Under the pieces are notes generated by a model, which was not told where the DNA came from, searched no databases, and saw only the letters and a list, made by a program, of their open reading frames with translations. A DNA stretch of 64,000 bases from Amia ocellicauda. Lineage: Eukaryota; Chordata; Actinopteri; Amiiformes; Amiidae. The stretch's first letter is position 1, and every line of letters begins with the position of its first letter. Positions 45,001-54,341 of this stretch are shown here, piece after piece. Both the position numbers and the translations under genes were made by a program. Location of the stretch: positions 5,921,920-5,985,919 of the forward strand of contig NC_089851.1 in NCBI RefSeq assembly GCF_036373705.1, read 5' to 3'.

Positions 45001-47565
45001 TTACCAAATGTCACAGCACCATAGACCGACCTGGTGGCAGGCCCAGAGAGAAGTACATGTCTCCCACTTCCTGTACTGTCCTGCTCAGGGCCCTCTCCTC
45101 TGCCACGGTGGACCGGGCGCGGGCCTCGGCGATGTGTTGCTCCAGCATGCTGGCCTCTGCCATTCGTCGGCTGTACTCTGCGTGAACCTGACCATGGCGA
45201 CCCGGGGACAAACGGTTAAATACTACCAAGGTGGCCAAACAGACACAAAACAAAGATAACATGTGTTTATGCATTTAAAATCATGATAATCAGCATAATA
45301 TAAAAAAATGAACAAATAAAGATGTAAACATTAGTGATTTGATTTATAACAAGTATTTCCTCCACCTTCTGAAGCTCTGCAACATATTTCTCATGATAGT
45401 CATTGCCTCCTCCTCGTGACTTTTCCAGGTTGGCCACAGTGTCTCTGCCTATGATGTCTGTGGTGTACAGCTCCTTGAAGATGCTGGCCAGTAAATGAGA
45501 AATATCCTAGTGGAGAAGAGAAACAATTTTAAGAACACAAGAAAGTTTACAATCGAGAGGAGCCCATTCGCCCCATCATGCTTGTTTGGTGTCCATTAAT
45601 AACTAAGTGATCAAGGATCCTATCCAGTCTGTTTCTGAATGTTCCCAAATTGTCTCTTCAGCCACATCGCTGGGGAGTTTGTTCAGATTGTGACACCTCT
45701 CTGTGTGAAGAAGTGTCTCCTGTTTTCTGTCTTGAATGCCTTGAAGCCCAATTTCCATTTGTGTCTCCGGGTGCGTGTGTCCCTGCTGATCTGGAAAAGC
45801 TCCTCTGGTTTGATGTGGTCGATGCCTTTCATAATTTTGAAAATCATGAAAGGCATCAACTACATCAAACCAGAGTTTGATGTGGTCAATGCCTTTCATT
45901 ATTATATTTTTAGGTGCCCTACATGAAAAATATAATTTTTAGCCCTACCTAAAAAAGGCAATGATCAAAGAGGATTTTGAGTAGCACTCAGACTTCACAT
46001 TATAATATTTTATTTGCAGGGATAGGATACAAGTGTTAACATTTAGAAAGTCACAAAATAACCTGCAGCCAGATTGAACCTTATTACGGTGTAGTGGGAG
46101 AACAAAGGAGAACAAGAGGAGGAATACAAAAACATAACAGAGGGTGCTGCTGAACTATCATATTTGAGCACGTTACAAGTGACCTAACCCTATGAAAGTA
46201 CACAACAGAAGAAAGATCAAATTCCTTTTCCTCTGTCAGGCCTAATCCCTCCAGGGTGGCAAAATCATACTATCTGATGTTGTTTGAATATATATAAAAT
46301 GAATATTGTAACTATTAAATGGCCAAAAAATACTGCTAGTGTTAAAGGAACACAAACACAAAATCAGTACAGTGTTAAGCCTCCACCGACGCTATTTTTA
46401 ACTCTCTACTGGGTGGAGTCGTGCCTACAGGTGAACTAAACATAATGACAGGGAAAAATCGATTCATGTAAGAATCGCGAGTTCTGTCTTCTAAGATTAT
46501 GAATCGATATGCACATTCCAAACATTGCTTTTAAGTATTATTTCATGGGGAACAGATTTGTGATACAGACATGCGTTTTCTTCTAGATGCAGGGCTGAGA
46601 TACTGATAAAAAGGAACATATTTGGATGTTTGTTTAGATCTCTACTTTCCTGGCTTTTGCAATCCAATACGCAACTGCAGAACATGGGGATGGTTATTGA
46701 CCAATGAGGCTTTCCTCAGAGCTAGCGAGCTTATTTTTTACCCAATCACAGAGCGTGACTGGAATATCTAGCCAATCCAAAGGACTCTCTGTGCCCTGGA
46801 TCTCTCAACTGGTAAAGCAGGTGTCAGTTAGCGCTGCTCCAGAGCACAGAGAGACTTTGACATTTTAGCTTATAAACAGCATGCTTTTGATATGAACCAA
46901 ATATTTTTGCTTTGATCGATTCGAGAATCGTTTTAAAACCGAATGGAGAACCCCAGAATCGAAATCGAATGGTGAGATTACTAAAGATTTGGAAATCCCT
47001 GTCCTGGCAGGATCTGCCATCTTTTAGCTTCCCGATATACTGCTACAATTACATGTTTTGAATATAGCAATATCCGTTGAAATGTCAAATATTCATTAAT
47101 CAATGGTTGTATTTGAGTTTCATATGACAATGTGCCGATTATACAAAATGGGGTCTAATAAGAGAGCCTAGGAAGCACGTCCTGTTTCAATGATCATAAT
47201 AATATATTCTCCAAGACATTAATTAGTGACATATAATAATATGTATTAGATAATGTGTATAAATCAAAAACCGTGCTGAAGCAGCCTTCAGAAACCTGCG
47301 CAGGAACTGTATTTAAAATGAGCATACAAGTTTAATACAGAAACTGACAACGTTTGTAAACAGTATTATTATTATTATTAACAACAGAATAATAATAGTG
47401 ATAATAATAACACACATGACCAGCTGAAACCTGTTTAACGAGGCCTACCTGCGTCTTCTCCGAGGCCGGCCTGTGTCTGTGCATGCACGGCTCCGGGGTG
47501 AGCGGGGGGTCCGAGTCTCGCAGCATCTCGGTCCCACAATGAGCGGCTCTAACAGCGAGGACCAT
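24117..47565 (-). CDS. dlec1: DLEC1 (deleted in lung and esophageal cancer 1; CFAP81) cilium/flagellum-associated protein
   Basis: A large scaffold-like protein built of Ig-like ASH/MSP-type repeats, associated with cilia and sperm flagella and known as a candidate tumour suppressor in humans. I traced 38 exons, all with GT/AG borders and matching phases, giving 1711 aa (human about 1755). Exon coordinates are given in the three block entries. The start ATG (47565-47563) is the first after an in-frame TAA upstream; the stop TAG is at 24119-24117. Recognisable stretches shared with human DLEC1 include DISHLL, LPPVKS, HFLKNPRF-like [65 protein letters not shown] and [10 protein letters not shown]. 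Repeats follow the pattern LDFG...G...N. Introns are long at the 5' end and carry transposons, and are short and GC-richer at the 3' end. No broken exon was seen. Confidence 0.97.
27064..27102 (-). repeat. Glu-coding GAG/GAA trinucleotide run in dlec1 exon 30
   Basis: About 13 GAG/GAA codons form an imperfect purine trinucleotide tract at the start of the exon, directly after the 3' splice site. The mix of GAG and GAA suggests selection on the protein or old slippage. Confidence 0.8.
30149..30202 (-). repeat. 27-bp tandem duplication in a dlec1 intron
   Basis: Two adjacent 27-base units, 30149-30175 and 30176-30202, both contain CATCCCTCCAGATAAAGAAG and differ by one base. They lie in the intron between exons 20 and 21. 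Confidence 0.85.
32011..32310 (+). mobile_element. CR1/L2-like LINE 3' end, dlec1 intron 16
   Basis: The plus strand encodes the post-reverse-transcriptase C-terminal block of a CR1/L2-type LINE, with TRGHKWKLG, then FFTQ and [16 protein letters not shown], plus a short tail ending in TTTCTTATGTTCTTA. The element is 5' truncated, as is usual for LINEs. It is the best-preserved of four copies in the window and lies in the intron between dlec1 exons 17 and 16. Confidence 0.8.
36913..37010. repeat. (TG)n-rich microsatellite in dlec1 intron 9
   Basis: About 100 bases of TGTG interrupted by CG, TC and TA steps. The long open frames around it (His-Thr or Cys-Val repeats) are artefacts of the repeat. 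Confidence 0.9.
37065..37195. repeat. Degenerate CCATGG/ACCAT-containing minisatellite-like stretch
   Basis: Repeated short motifs of the kind GGTTTTGCCATG, CTTTGCCATGGTTTC, CATGGTTTACTA and GTGGTTTTACCAC recur every 15 to 25 bases between the microsatellite and dlec1 exon 9. The origin is not clear. Confidence 0.45.
41820..41960. repeat. Unknown dispersed repeat, copy A, next to dlec1 exon 5
   Basis: The sequence ACAGAAGAAAGAT, then AAATTCCTTTT, TCTGTCAGG, GGTGGCAA, ATACTATCTGA, TTAAATGGCCAAAAAA and TGTTAAAGGA is shared in the same order with 46203-46345. It begins about 14 bases beyond the exon 5 3' splice site, so part of the branch-point region lies inside it. Confidence 0.7.
42581..42665 (+). 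mobile_element. SINE 3' tail fragment
   Basis: TGTGATATCTTGTAACAATT followed by TGTCACCCTGGATAAGGGTG and a TTAAGAAATTGAGTAATAAT tail is the characteristic 3' end of a common fish SINE/LINE pair. The tRNA-like head is absent. It lies in dlec1 intron 3, upstream of the Tc1 copy. Confidence 0.7.
43178..44743 (+). mobile_element. Tc1-like transposon, copy 1, inactivated
   Basis: The element is bounded by TA dinucleotides (43176-43177 and 44744-44745). The terminal inverted repeats are about 200 bases long (43178 to about 43380; about 44545-44743) and start CAGTGAAGG at one end and, on the other strand, CAGTGAGGG. A near-perfect hairpin of about 97 bases (43406-43502) precedes the transposase. 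It lies in dlec1 intron 3, opposite in sense to dlec1. It is 1566 bp against 1585 bp for copy 2, the difference being mainly a deletion at the end of the transposase. Confidence 0.96.
43545..44560 (+). pseudogene. Tc1 transposase pseudogene
   Basis: The frame opens with [14 protein letters not shown] and runs to a premature TGA at 44397-44399, where copy 2 has an Arg codon (CGA to TGA, a typical CpG decay change). The frame then continues with recognisable transposase sequence ([13 protein letters not shown]) but lacks the last residues because about 20 bases around the normal stop are deleted. The catalytic Asp-Asp-Glu positions themselves are still coded upstream of the stop, but the truncated protein is unlikely to work. 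Confidence 0.93.
45530..45842 (-). mobile_element. CR1/L2-like LINE 3' end, dlec1 intron 1
   Basis: The minus strand encodes [24 protein letters not shown] and [20 protein letters not shown], the same C-terminal LINE block as at 32011-32310, with an extra short segment (GLQGIQD) missing from that copy. An inverted, duplicated piece of the 5' part follows at 45840-45905. Confidence 0.78.
45815..45905. repeat. Inverted duplication at the broken end of a LINE copy
   Basis: GATGTGGTCGATGCCTTTCA is followed within about 25 bases by its near reverse complement TGAAAGGCATCAACTACATC and then by a third partial copy in the first orientation (GATGTGGTCAATGCCTTTCA). This looks like twin-priming or a template switch during insertion. 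Confidence 0.75.
46203..46345. repeat. Unknown dispersed repeat, copy B, dlec1 intron 1
   Basis: It shares an ordered series of blocks with 41820-41960, with small insertions and deletions between the copies (an extra CCTAATCCCTCCA here). No terminal repeats or coding sequence were recognised. Confidence 0.7.
46449..47001. mobile_element. Possible decayed hAT-type nonautonomous element
   Basis: The segment starts CAGGGAAAAATCGATT and ends, on the other strand, with CAGGGATTTCCAAATCTTTA followed by ACCATTCGATTTCGATTC. CAGGG termini with GATTCGA-rich subterminal sequence are typical of hAT-like fish elements. No clear 8-base target duplication is visible at these ends, so the borders are tentative. 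Confidence 0.35.
47563..47565 (-). other. dlec1 start codon
   Basis: The ATG is preceded in frame by TAA eight codons upstream with no ATG between, which fixes it as the first possible start for this exon. Confidence 0.8.
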
Positions 47566-47760
47566 GTCGGTACAGAGGGGCCGGGTTTAGTGTTTTTTTA
47601 ATAAGATGCAAAACGCATTAAAGCTGATGTTTTCTCAGCGTTTTATTTTCCTTCCCAAAGCGCTGTTCTTCAGGCGGCCATCTTTGTGTACCACCGGTAA
47701 CCACGGCAACGCACTTAAAGGACAGGCGCGTCCTAAGGCACTTTGACCTCCGCCGACAGA
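47566..47760 (-). promoter_or_regulatory. Probable dlec1 promoter and 5' UTR
   Basis: This GC-richer segment lies directly upstream of the dlec1 start codon. It contains a perfect RFX X-box (47697-47710) and a YY1-like GGCGGCCATCTTTG (47673-47686; CCATCTT at 47678-47684). No TATA box stands out, as is usual for ciliary genes. Confidence 0.65.
47697..47710. promoter_or_regulatory. RFX X-box upstream of dlec1
   Basis: GTAACCACGGCAAC fits the X-box consensus GTNRCC-N(0-3)-RGYAAC at every position. It lies 132-145 bases upstream of the dlec1 ATG. RFX factors switch on ciliary genes through this motif, which fits the ciliary role of DLEC1. Confidence 0.8.
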
Positions 47761-47926
47761 AATTAGAAGAGCGAAAATTCAACTAGAAATTGAATGATGT
47801 CAAAATATCGGTGACAGTTTTCCAGTCCGATTTAGGTTAGAGGTAGTATGCATTAGCAATACCATAAAAGTAGGTTACTATAGCTGTAGTATAATAACAG
47901 ATGTGTTAATCTTCCGTGATAGTAAG

Positions 47927-47929
<3 letters not shown>

Positions 47930-47986
<57 letters not shown>

Positions 47987-47987
47987 C
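47930..47987. repeat. (ATT)n microsatellite
   Basis: About 19 uninterrupted ATT units lie just upstream of dlec1; the Asn-repeat frame across it is an artefact. A shorter run of the same kind sits in dlec1 intron 1 at about 47365-47380. Confidence 0.95.
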
Positions 47988-50900
47988 ATATGGACAATAA
48001 ATAATATTAATGCTGATAATATAATGCAAAAATCCCAAAGAGTAATTAAGCTGTTTACATCAAGCTGATGCACACTACCTCTAGCCTAAATTGTACAGTA
48101 CAGCTTCTACTTTGATTGAAAACTATCACTGATATTTAACAGCATACTTCAACACAATAGTACATATCCAATAATATATCATGCAAAAAGTACTGTCACA
48201 TGCAAACAACGCATCTTCATTAAATTCTAGTTATTATTATATTCAATATATCCTTAAAGGGTAAACAAAACTAGTTAAATTCTCCCTCTGCCAAGACTGT
48301 AAGCTCCCCTCTTCATTTGCTGCCAGTATCATATGCAGGGACAATAACAGGATCCGTACAAAGGGTTTTCACCTTTGTTCTTTTGATTTTGCTTGTTGAA
48401 ATACTTCCACAATTATTTTCAAATTCCTGAAGGTTTTTAGCATCTTATTACTGCTGTAAAGTATGGTGCATATTGGCACAGTGCTTTGCCCATTAATTCC
48501 AGTTTCTAAAGCCTTCAGAAGAACAAAGAGAGCGAGATACCTTGCTGTAGTTTTTTTTTTTTAATATGTCCCTTTTATCTGCTTGTTCCAGAATATTTGA
48601 CTATTTGAACACTTGTGGATTAGTAGAACAAGATTTAGAAAGAATGATTATGTTTACTATAAGGAATTATAATCACAAATTAAAGTCTTTACTAATCCAA
48701 GTCTGAGACAACAGTGAACAAAGCTGGTCCTATCATTGGGGTCATAGAGAAAAAGATAACTATACATTGATACAAAACTATGGCAAAAGAAAAAACTGTA
48801 TATATACAAAGGTAGGACCACTACACAGAAGGAAGATCATCTGTTTCAGTTTGATTAGAGCAATATATAATGTCTATGTTCAATGTTGTCTAATCAATAT
48901 AACATATGATCCAGGAAGCTTTGGTTTCTGATTGGTGTGTAAGTCATAAGCTTGGCATTATTTTATATAATATCCTACCTGGATATGTCTGTGATGAGGA
49001 TAGGAAGCATAACGTGATGACTGCAAACATTTTAGTAATACAAAAAACCACTGAGTGCAAGTGCAGAGACAGATCAAACACACAACTTGCAATCCTGTGT
49101 GTTGATTAACTAGGTTAAGAAACTATGGAAATTAGGCTCCTGAGTGGTCGAGCGGGTCAAAGCCTCTTCTCTGCGTGCAGATTGAGCCGTAAAATCCAGA
49201 CAGCCCTGGTTTCAAACTGGACTTTATTATTGCCGACTGTGATTCTACAAATGGCGGTCTGCATTGGACATTAACTTTCATAACCTGTAAACTAAGAATT
49301 ACTCTTTTAGTGTGTATTCCATATCATAGAAAAATAGCAACTCAGTGGAAATTGTTTTGTGTTAATTATCAGTATAAAGTCTAACTGGATGAAATATAAA
49401 CTGGAATCAGAGATGGGGGGGGGGGCAATTTCTAAATGCTTGGTACTTGGTTTCTATGTTCTCTGCTGTCTCCAGCAGCATCTGTTGACAAAACAGGTAT
49501 TCAGAGCATGACTTAACATGTTACTCAGGACTTACCAAACAGGAAACCCTGCGTTCCACTCTTTGACAGACCTCTGCTTTTACCTTCCACCTTTTTAAAG
49601 TCATGGGGACAAATGTTGATAAATATATTTCTAAAGGTTTTTTTTGGATTTCACAATATTTGAGTGTGTCACATTTTATTTGCATGCTGTGCAGATAAAT
49701 ATGTTCTTTATTTCATAGACTGTGGGGGTATTATTTGTTTTTCATTTCAAGAGTGTATGCCTGCCACTTGGCCATGCCTGTAGGAAGCTCTTTTTCTTTA
49801 TCTTCAACCTCCTTTTGTTCTTTTGTGTGCTCCTCTGAAAGAATGTATCGGCCTTGGTTACAGCTGCCCTGCTTTTCAGTACTTGATCCTAATTATAACT
49901 CCCCAATCCCAAACCATTTTAAACACCTACACCTTGGCCATTCATTTTGTGTCATCGAGCAATTATAACCCACACCTGTTTTCAAGCAGGTTTTTCTTGA
50001 TTGATAACTCAATTAGCAGCAATTCTTCTTCACAACTGTCCTAGCTTGTCCATATGATAATATAGCTAAACATTTTCTTAAGGTATGCCTTTACATTGTA
50101 TTTTAAGAGAGGGCGTGGCTTGGTAGATAACACTATTCTGCCATCCGAGGAAGCAGACTCAGTAAATTGAGTTCAAAAACAGATACATGTTAGACTATCA
50201 ATCCATCGATAATTTGTATTAATTCAGTTTCATTCATAAAACTAATTGTGTTAGTGTGCTTTTTTCATTGATACTTTGTGAAAATATAGTGCAGGAAACC
50301 GTGAAGTGAATTCCAAATATACTCACAAAACAGTTACCCCTGTTTTGCATAGTCATTCTCTTTATTTGGATGCAGCAGGAAAACATTCATGGATCAGTAG
50401 ACAAAAAAAAAAAAACTGTGTATAGAATATAAATATGTTTAAGTCAAAGTTGTTCCGTTTGTAAAATTTTAAGACCTATTTCACTTGGAAATATATTTTT
50501 ACAAAAAGCTGTTTACCATGTGATTATACATTACAATTACATTTAATAATAATCATGATGAAAAACATAATATGTATGTTTAAAAACAGAACACTCCACC
50601 TATTTGGTAATTTAAAATGGGGTATTTCTTCCCCCAGCTATTTGGTGTTTAATATCTGAACAATAAAGAATTATATGTGGTAGCTATACATCGTAGAAGG
50701 GAGTGTTTATGGGTTCCTGAATACCTTGTGAAAATGTTTTCATTCCAGTTTCATTCCAGTGTGTAAACCCAAAATGTTTGGGACCGACTGTTTAATTGTG
50801 CAGGATGGTCCAGTCTTCAATGTGTGTATCAAGGGGTTGTTTCTGGGACATAGGTCACAATGCATACCTCAGCATGGCTCATGTGGGTTTATTAATTGAT

Positions 50901-52754
50901 TGGATCTTAATAGCATCACAGATTGGTAGCCATTTAAAAACAAATTGTGATATTCATTGTAGCATTTTAATCATAAATTCATGCTTTATACTGTTTATAT
51001 AAAACACTGAGAAAAAAACACTTTTCAATGCTGGTCTGTGCATATGTATATCTGTGTGCTATTTATCTACCTACAGTAATCACACACATATAATTAAATG
51101 TTTGTTGTTTGATTGTCTGAGCAGTTTTTATTATATTTTATTTGCAAACACACTGAGCCACACACATGCATATGCACACACAATGACACACATTTAATCA
51201 GAGATACATGACAGATGAATATTTATTTGAATAATTTCAGTCTGTTTTCCAAACAAGCCTGGACCTTCTGAGTAATGGCAGAAACACAGATACATTGCAC
51301 TTCACAGATACATTGTTTTGTCTAGATGGAGCCACATGTTAGAACAATGAAACACAAGACACTCAGCTATTTCCAGCTTGTGCTGCACAAAAACTATTAC
51401 TGTGTAAATACAGAGCTGTTGCAGATGGTATAAAGCTCATAAGGACAGAGTTTTTTTTTCCACTGGAATAAGCATAAACAGTTCTAAACGGAAATAAGGA
51501 CACACAACTGATATGATCACAAACAAATGGGATTTACAGGAAGGGGAAGAAAACAATTCCCCAGTTGTTAATTTAAATACCTTTCTGTCTTCTTTTGACC
51601 ATATTTGTCCTGTTCTCTGTAAAAGGCCATATCACAGAAGATGCCAGGATCAGGTTTTTGACAAGGGATCCACACCTACTGGGATTCCTCATTTGAGACA
51701 TATTAATCTAAATACTTAATCACTCCAGGACATGGTCCCCCAAAAATTAAGAATTGACTTACCATGTCAAAAACGTGAGGATGAGATAACAATTTTTCCA
51801 AATAGCTAGAGAAAATCAACCATCACTCCTTCCTTCATTCCTGACAGTAAGATGTTGGCTGGGACGCATTATTAACATACCAAGAATTCCTTCTGTTCAC
51901 TGAAGGAAAGTAATTCATGCTGTTTTTGAAAGCCTTTCACATAAAACATGGGTATTATCTTTCTCTAAGTTTCACCAAAACTATACTGAATTACTATTGT
52001 TGTTTTCCATAAGTTTACCTGCGTAAGATATATTGTCAAATCCAAAGGCAACAGTCATCCCCATAAGGAACTAATACAGAAATGTGTGATCCTAATATAT
52101 TTTATATGTGAAATGTTTGGAATATATTTTAAATATATATTAGTCTGTAATCAATATATTTTAATAGTTAAAAATATATTGTAGAAATTAAACTCATCAT
52201 ACATGTTCAACCTATAAAATAAATATTGGATGGCAGACTTAATTATATTTAAAATACATCCCATATATTTTAAATATACAAAATGGGACCAATTGTGGCA
52301 TATGGAAAATATAAAGATCACACATTTCTACCATATAAGAACTATGTTTGTTCGGTATGAGATAGACAAGGATAATGAATTGTTTGAGTAACGTGTCACA
52401 CGACCTGAAATGTTAGTCCTTCTGTTTATTGATGTAGCTTGATCATGCAGTATTTGTTTATTAGCAATGTTTTGTAATACATTCTGAGACCGCAAACACC
52501 TGAGACGAATCAATCCTAAGCTTCGAGGGCCTGAGGCAATCAGATATCCTTTAATCAGATTTGAGTGGGCTGTGGTGAAACTAGCCAGTTGACGTGATCC
52601 ATCCAACCTATTTGCATGGCCAGTATTTTTTCGCCAAAAACACAAACTGAATTTCTTACGTACCACTTAAAAATGGCATGTCTTCATAACTGTGTATTTA
52701 TCAAAATGCTTCCAATTGAGCTTGTTTCTTATTCTTGTGGAGACAGAGGAGCTA
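47988..52754. other. Gene-poor AT-rich intergenic region
   Basis: No exon-like frame with splice sites was recognised. The stretch holds one SINE (49130-49265) and AT-rich low-complexity sequence, especially 52090-52320 with repeated ATATTTTAAATATA-like words. Confidence 0.55.
49130..49265 (+). mobile_element. tRNA-derived SINE (second family)
   Basis: The copy reads AGGCTCCTGAGTGGTCGAGC, then GCGTGCAG, GGTTTCAAACTGGAC (B-box-like), ATTGCCGACTGTG and ATGGCGGTCTGCATTGG. This order is that of a SINE abundant in sturgeons, gars and other early ray-finned fishes (from memory, not searched). The copy is well diverged. Confidence 0.6.
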
Positions 52755-52961
52755 CAGTGAGGGAAAAAAGTATTTGATCCCCTGCTGATTTTGTACGTTT
52801 GCCCACTGACAAAGAAATGATCAGTCTATAATTTTAATGGTAGGTGTATTTTAACAGTGAGAGACAGAATAACAACAAAAAAATCCAGAAAAACGCATTT
52901 CAAAAAAGTTATACATTGATTTGCATGTTAATGAGGGAAATACGTATTTGACCCCTTCGAC

Positions 52962-53975
52962 TTAGTCCTTGGTGGCAAAACCCTTGTTGGCAATCACAGA
53001 GGTCAGATGTTTCTTGTAGTTGGCCACCAGGTTTGCACACATCTCAGGAGGGATTTTGTCCCACTCCTCTTTGCAGATCCTCTCCAAGTCATTAAGGTTT
53101 CGAGGCTGACGTTTGGCAGCTCGAACCTTCAGCTCCCTCCACAGATTTTCTATGGGATTAAGGTCTGGAGACTGGCTAGGCCACTCCAGGACCTTAATGT
53201 GCTTCTTCTTGAGCCACTCCTTTGTTGCCTTGGCTGTGTGTTTTGGGTCATTGTCATGCTGGAATACCCATCCACGACCCATTTTCAATGCCCTGGCTGA
53301 GGGAAGGAGTTTCTCACCCAAGATTTGATGGTACATGGCCCCGTCCCTCGTCCCTTTGATGCGGTGCAGTTGTCCTGTCCCCTTAGCAGAAAAACACCCC
53401 CAAAACATAATGTTTCCACCTCCATGTTTGACGGTGGGGATGGTGTTCTTGGGGTCATTCCTCCTCCTCCAAACATTGCGAGTTGAGTTGATGCCAAAGA
53501 GCTCGATTTTGGTCTCATCTGACCACAACACTTTCACCCAGTTCTCCTCTGAATCATTCAGATGTTCATTGGCAAACTTCAGACGGGCCTGTACATGTGC
53601 TTTCTTGAGCAGGGGGACCTTGCGGGCGCTGCAGGATTTCAGTCCTTCACGGCGTAGTGTGTTACCAATTGTTTTCTTGGTGACTATGGTCCCAGATGCC
53701 TTGAGATCATTAACAAGATCCTCCCGTGTAGTTCTGGGCTGATTCCTCACCGTTCTCATGATCATTGAAACTCCACGAGGTGAGATCTTCCATGGAGCCC
53801 CAGACTGAGGGAGACTGACAGTTATTTTGTGTTTCTTCCATTTGCGAATAATCGCACCAACTGTTGTCACCTTCTCACCAAGCTGCTTGGCGATGGTCTT
53901 GTAGCCCATTCCAGCCTTGTGTAGGTCTACAATCTTGTCCCTGACAACCTTGGACAGCTCTTTGGTCTTGGCCAT
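52962..53975 (-). CDS. Tc1 transposase (DD34E), apparently intact
   Basis: Cut-and-paste transposase of 337 aa, which is full length for Tc1-like enzymes (about 340). The N-terminal half holds a paired-like helix-turn-helix DNA-binding region ([19 protein letters not shown], residues about 22-40), then a second one before residue 125. The catalytic triad is Asp153 (WSDETK), Asp241 (QHDNDPKH) and Glu276 (NPIENLW), with 34 residues between the last two, the Tc1 signature. The start MAKTKELSK is preceded by CACC. No stop or frameshift is visible, so the protein could be functional. Activity also needs expression, which cannot be judged here. Confidence 0.95.
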   Translation of the reverse strand: MAKTKELSKVVRDKIVDLHKAGMGYKTIAKQLGEKVTTVGAIIRKWKKHKITVSLPQSGAPWKISPRGVSMIMRTVRNQPRTTREDLVNDLKASGTIVTKKTIGNTLRREGLKSCSARKVPLLKKAHVQARLKFANEHLNDSEENWVKVLWSDETKIELFGINSTRNVWRRRNDPKNTIPTVKHGGGNIMFWGCFSAKGTGQLHRIKGTRDGAMYHQILGEKLLPSARALKMGRGWVFQHDNDPKHTAKATKEWLKKKHIKVLEWPSQSPDLNPIENLWRELKVRAAKRQPRNLNDLERICKEEWDKIPPEMCANLVANYKKHLTSVIANKGFATKD

Positions 53976-54018
53976 GGTGGAGAGTTTGGAATCTGATTGA
54001 TTGATTGCTTCTGTGGAC

Positions 54019-54113
54019 AGGTGTCTTTAAAACAGGTAACGAGCTGAGATTAGGAGCACTCCCTTTAAGAGAGTGCTCCTAATCTCAGCTCGTTACCTGT
54101 ATAAAAGACACCT
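54019..54113. repeat. Long hairpin in the leader of Tc1 copy 2
   Basis: AGGTGTCTT, then CAGGTAACGAGCTGAGATTA and GGAGCACTC, is followed after a few bases by the near-exact reverse complement, ending AAGACACCT. The same hairpin is found in copy 1 (43406-43502), so it is a constant part of the element between the terminal repeat and the transposase start. Confidence 0.9.
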
Positions 54114-54341
54114 GGGAGCCAGAAATCTTGCTGATTGATAGGGGATCAAATACTTATTTCCCTCATTAACATGCAAATCAATTTATAACTTTTTTGAAAT
54201 GCGTTTTTCTGGATTTTGTTGTTATTCTGTCTCTCACTGTTAAAATACACCTACCATTAAAATTATAGACTGATCATTTCTTTGTCAGTGGGCAAACGTA
54301 CAAAATCAGCAGGGGATCAAATACTTTTTTCCCTCACTGTA

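Larger units (their letters stand above)
39020..47565 (-). other. dlec1 exons 1-8: N-terminal and coiled-coil region
   Basis: Exons, 5' to 3' on the minus strand: 47565-47449, 45506-45366, 45187-45031, 42321-42211, 41807-41614, 40872-40652, 39342-39258, 39107-39020. They encode about residues 1-371. Residues 40-86 ([14 protein letters not shown]...) match the first conserved block of human DLEC1. Residues about 70-135 are charged and helical-looking ([24 protein letters not shown]), likely a coiled coil. Exon 6 ends with the conserved basic block [20 protein letters not shown]. Exons 7 and 8 open the first Ig-like unit (VGQIYE then [13 protein letters not shown]). Confidence 0.93.
52755..54339 (-). 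mobile_element. Tc1-like transposon, copy 2, complete with intact transposase
   Basis: A complete 1585-bp element is flanked by TA (52753-52754 and 54340-54341). Long inverted repeats of about 200 bases (52755-52955 and 54141-54339) both start CAGTGAGGGAAAAAAGTATT reading inward. A hairpin of about 95 bases (54019-54113) lies just before the transposase start. The transposase is uninterrupted. This family occurs across many fishes and is known for horizontal transfer. Orientation is opposite to copy 1, which lies about 8 kb away. Confidence 0.97.

Noticed and set aside
47853..48038. Asn-rich small protein
   Set aside because: It is a frame across the ATT microsatellite.
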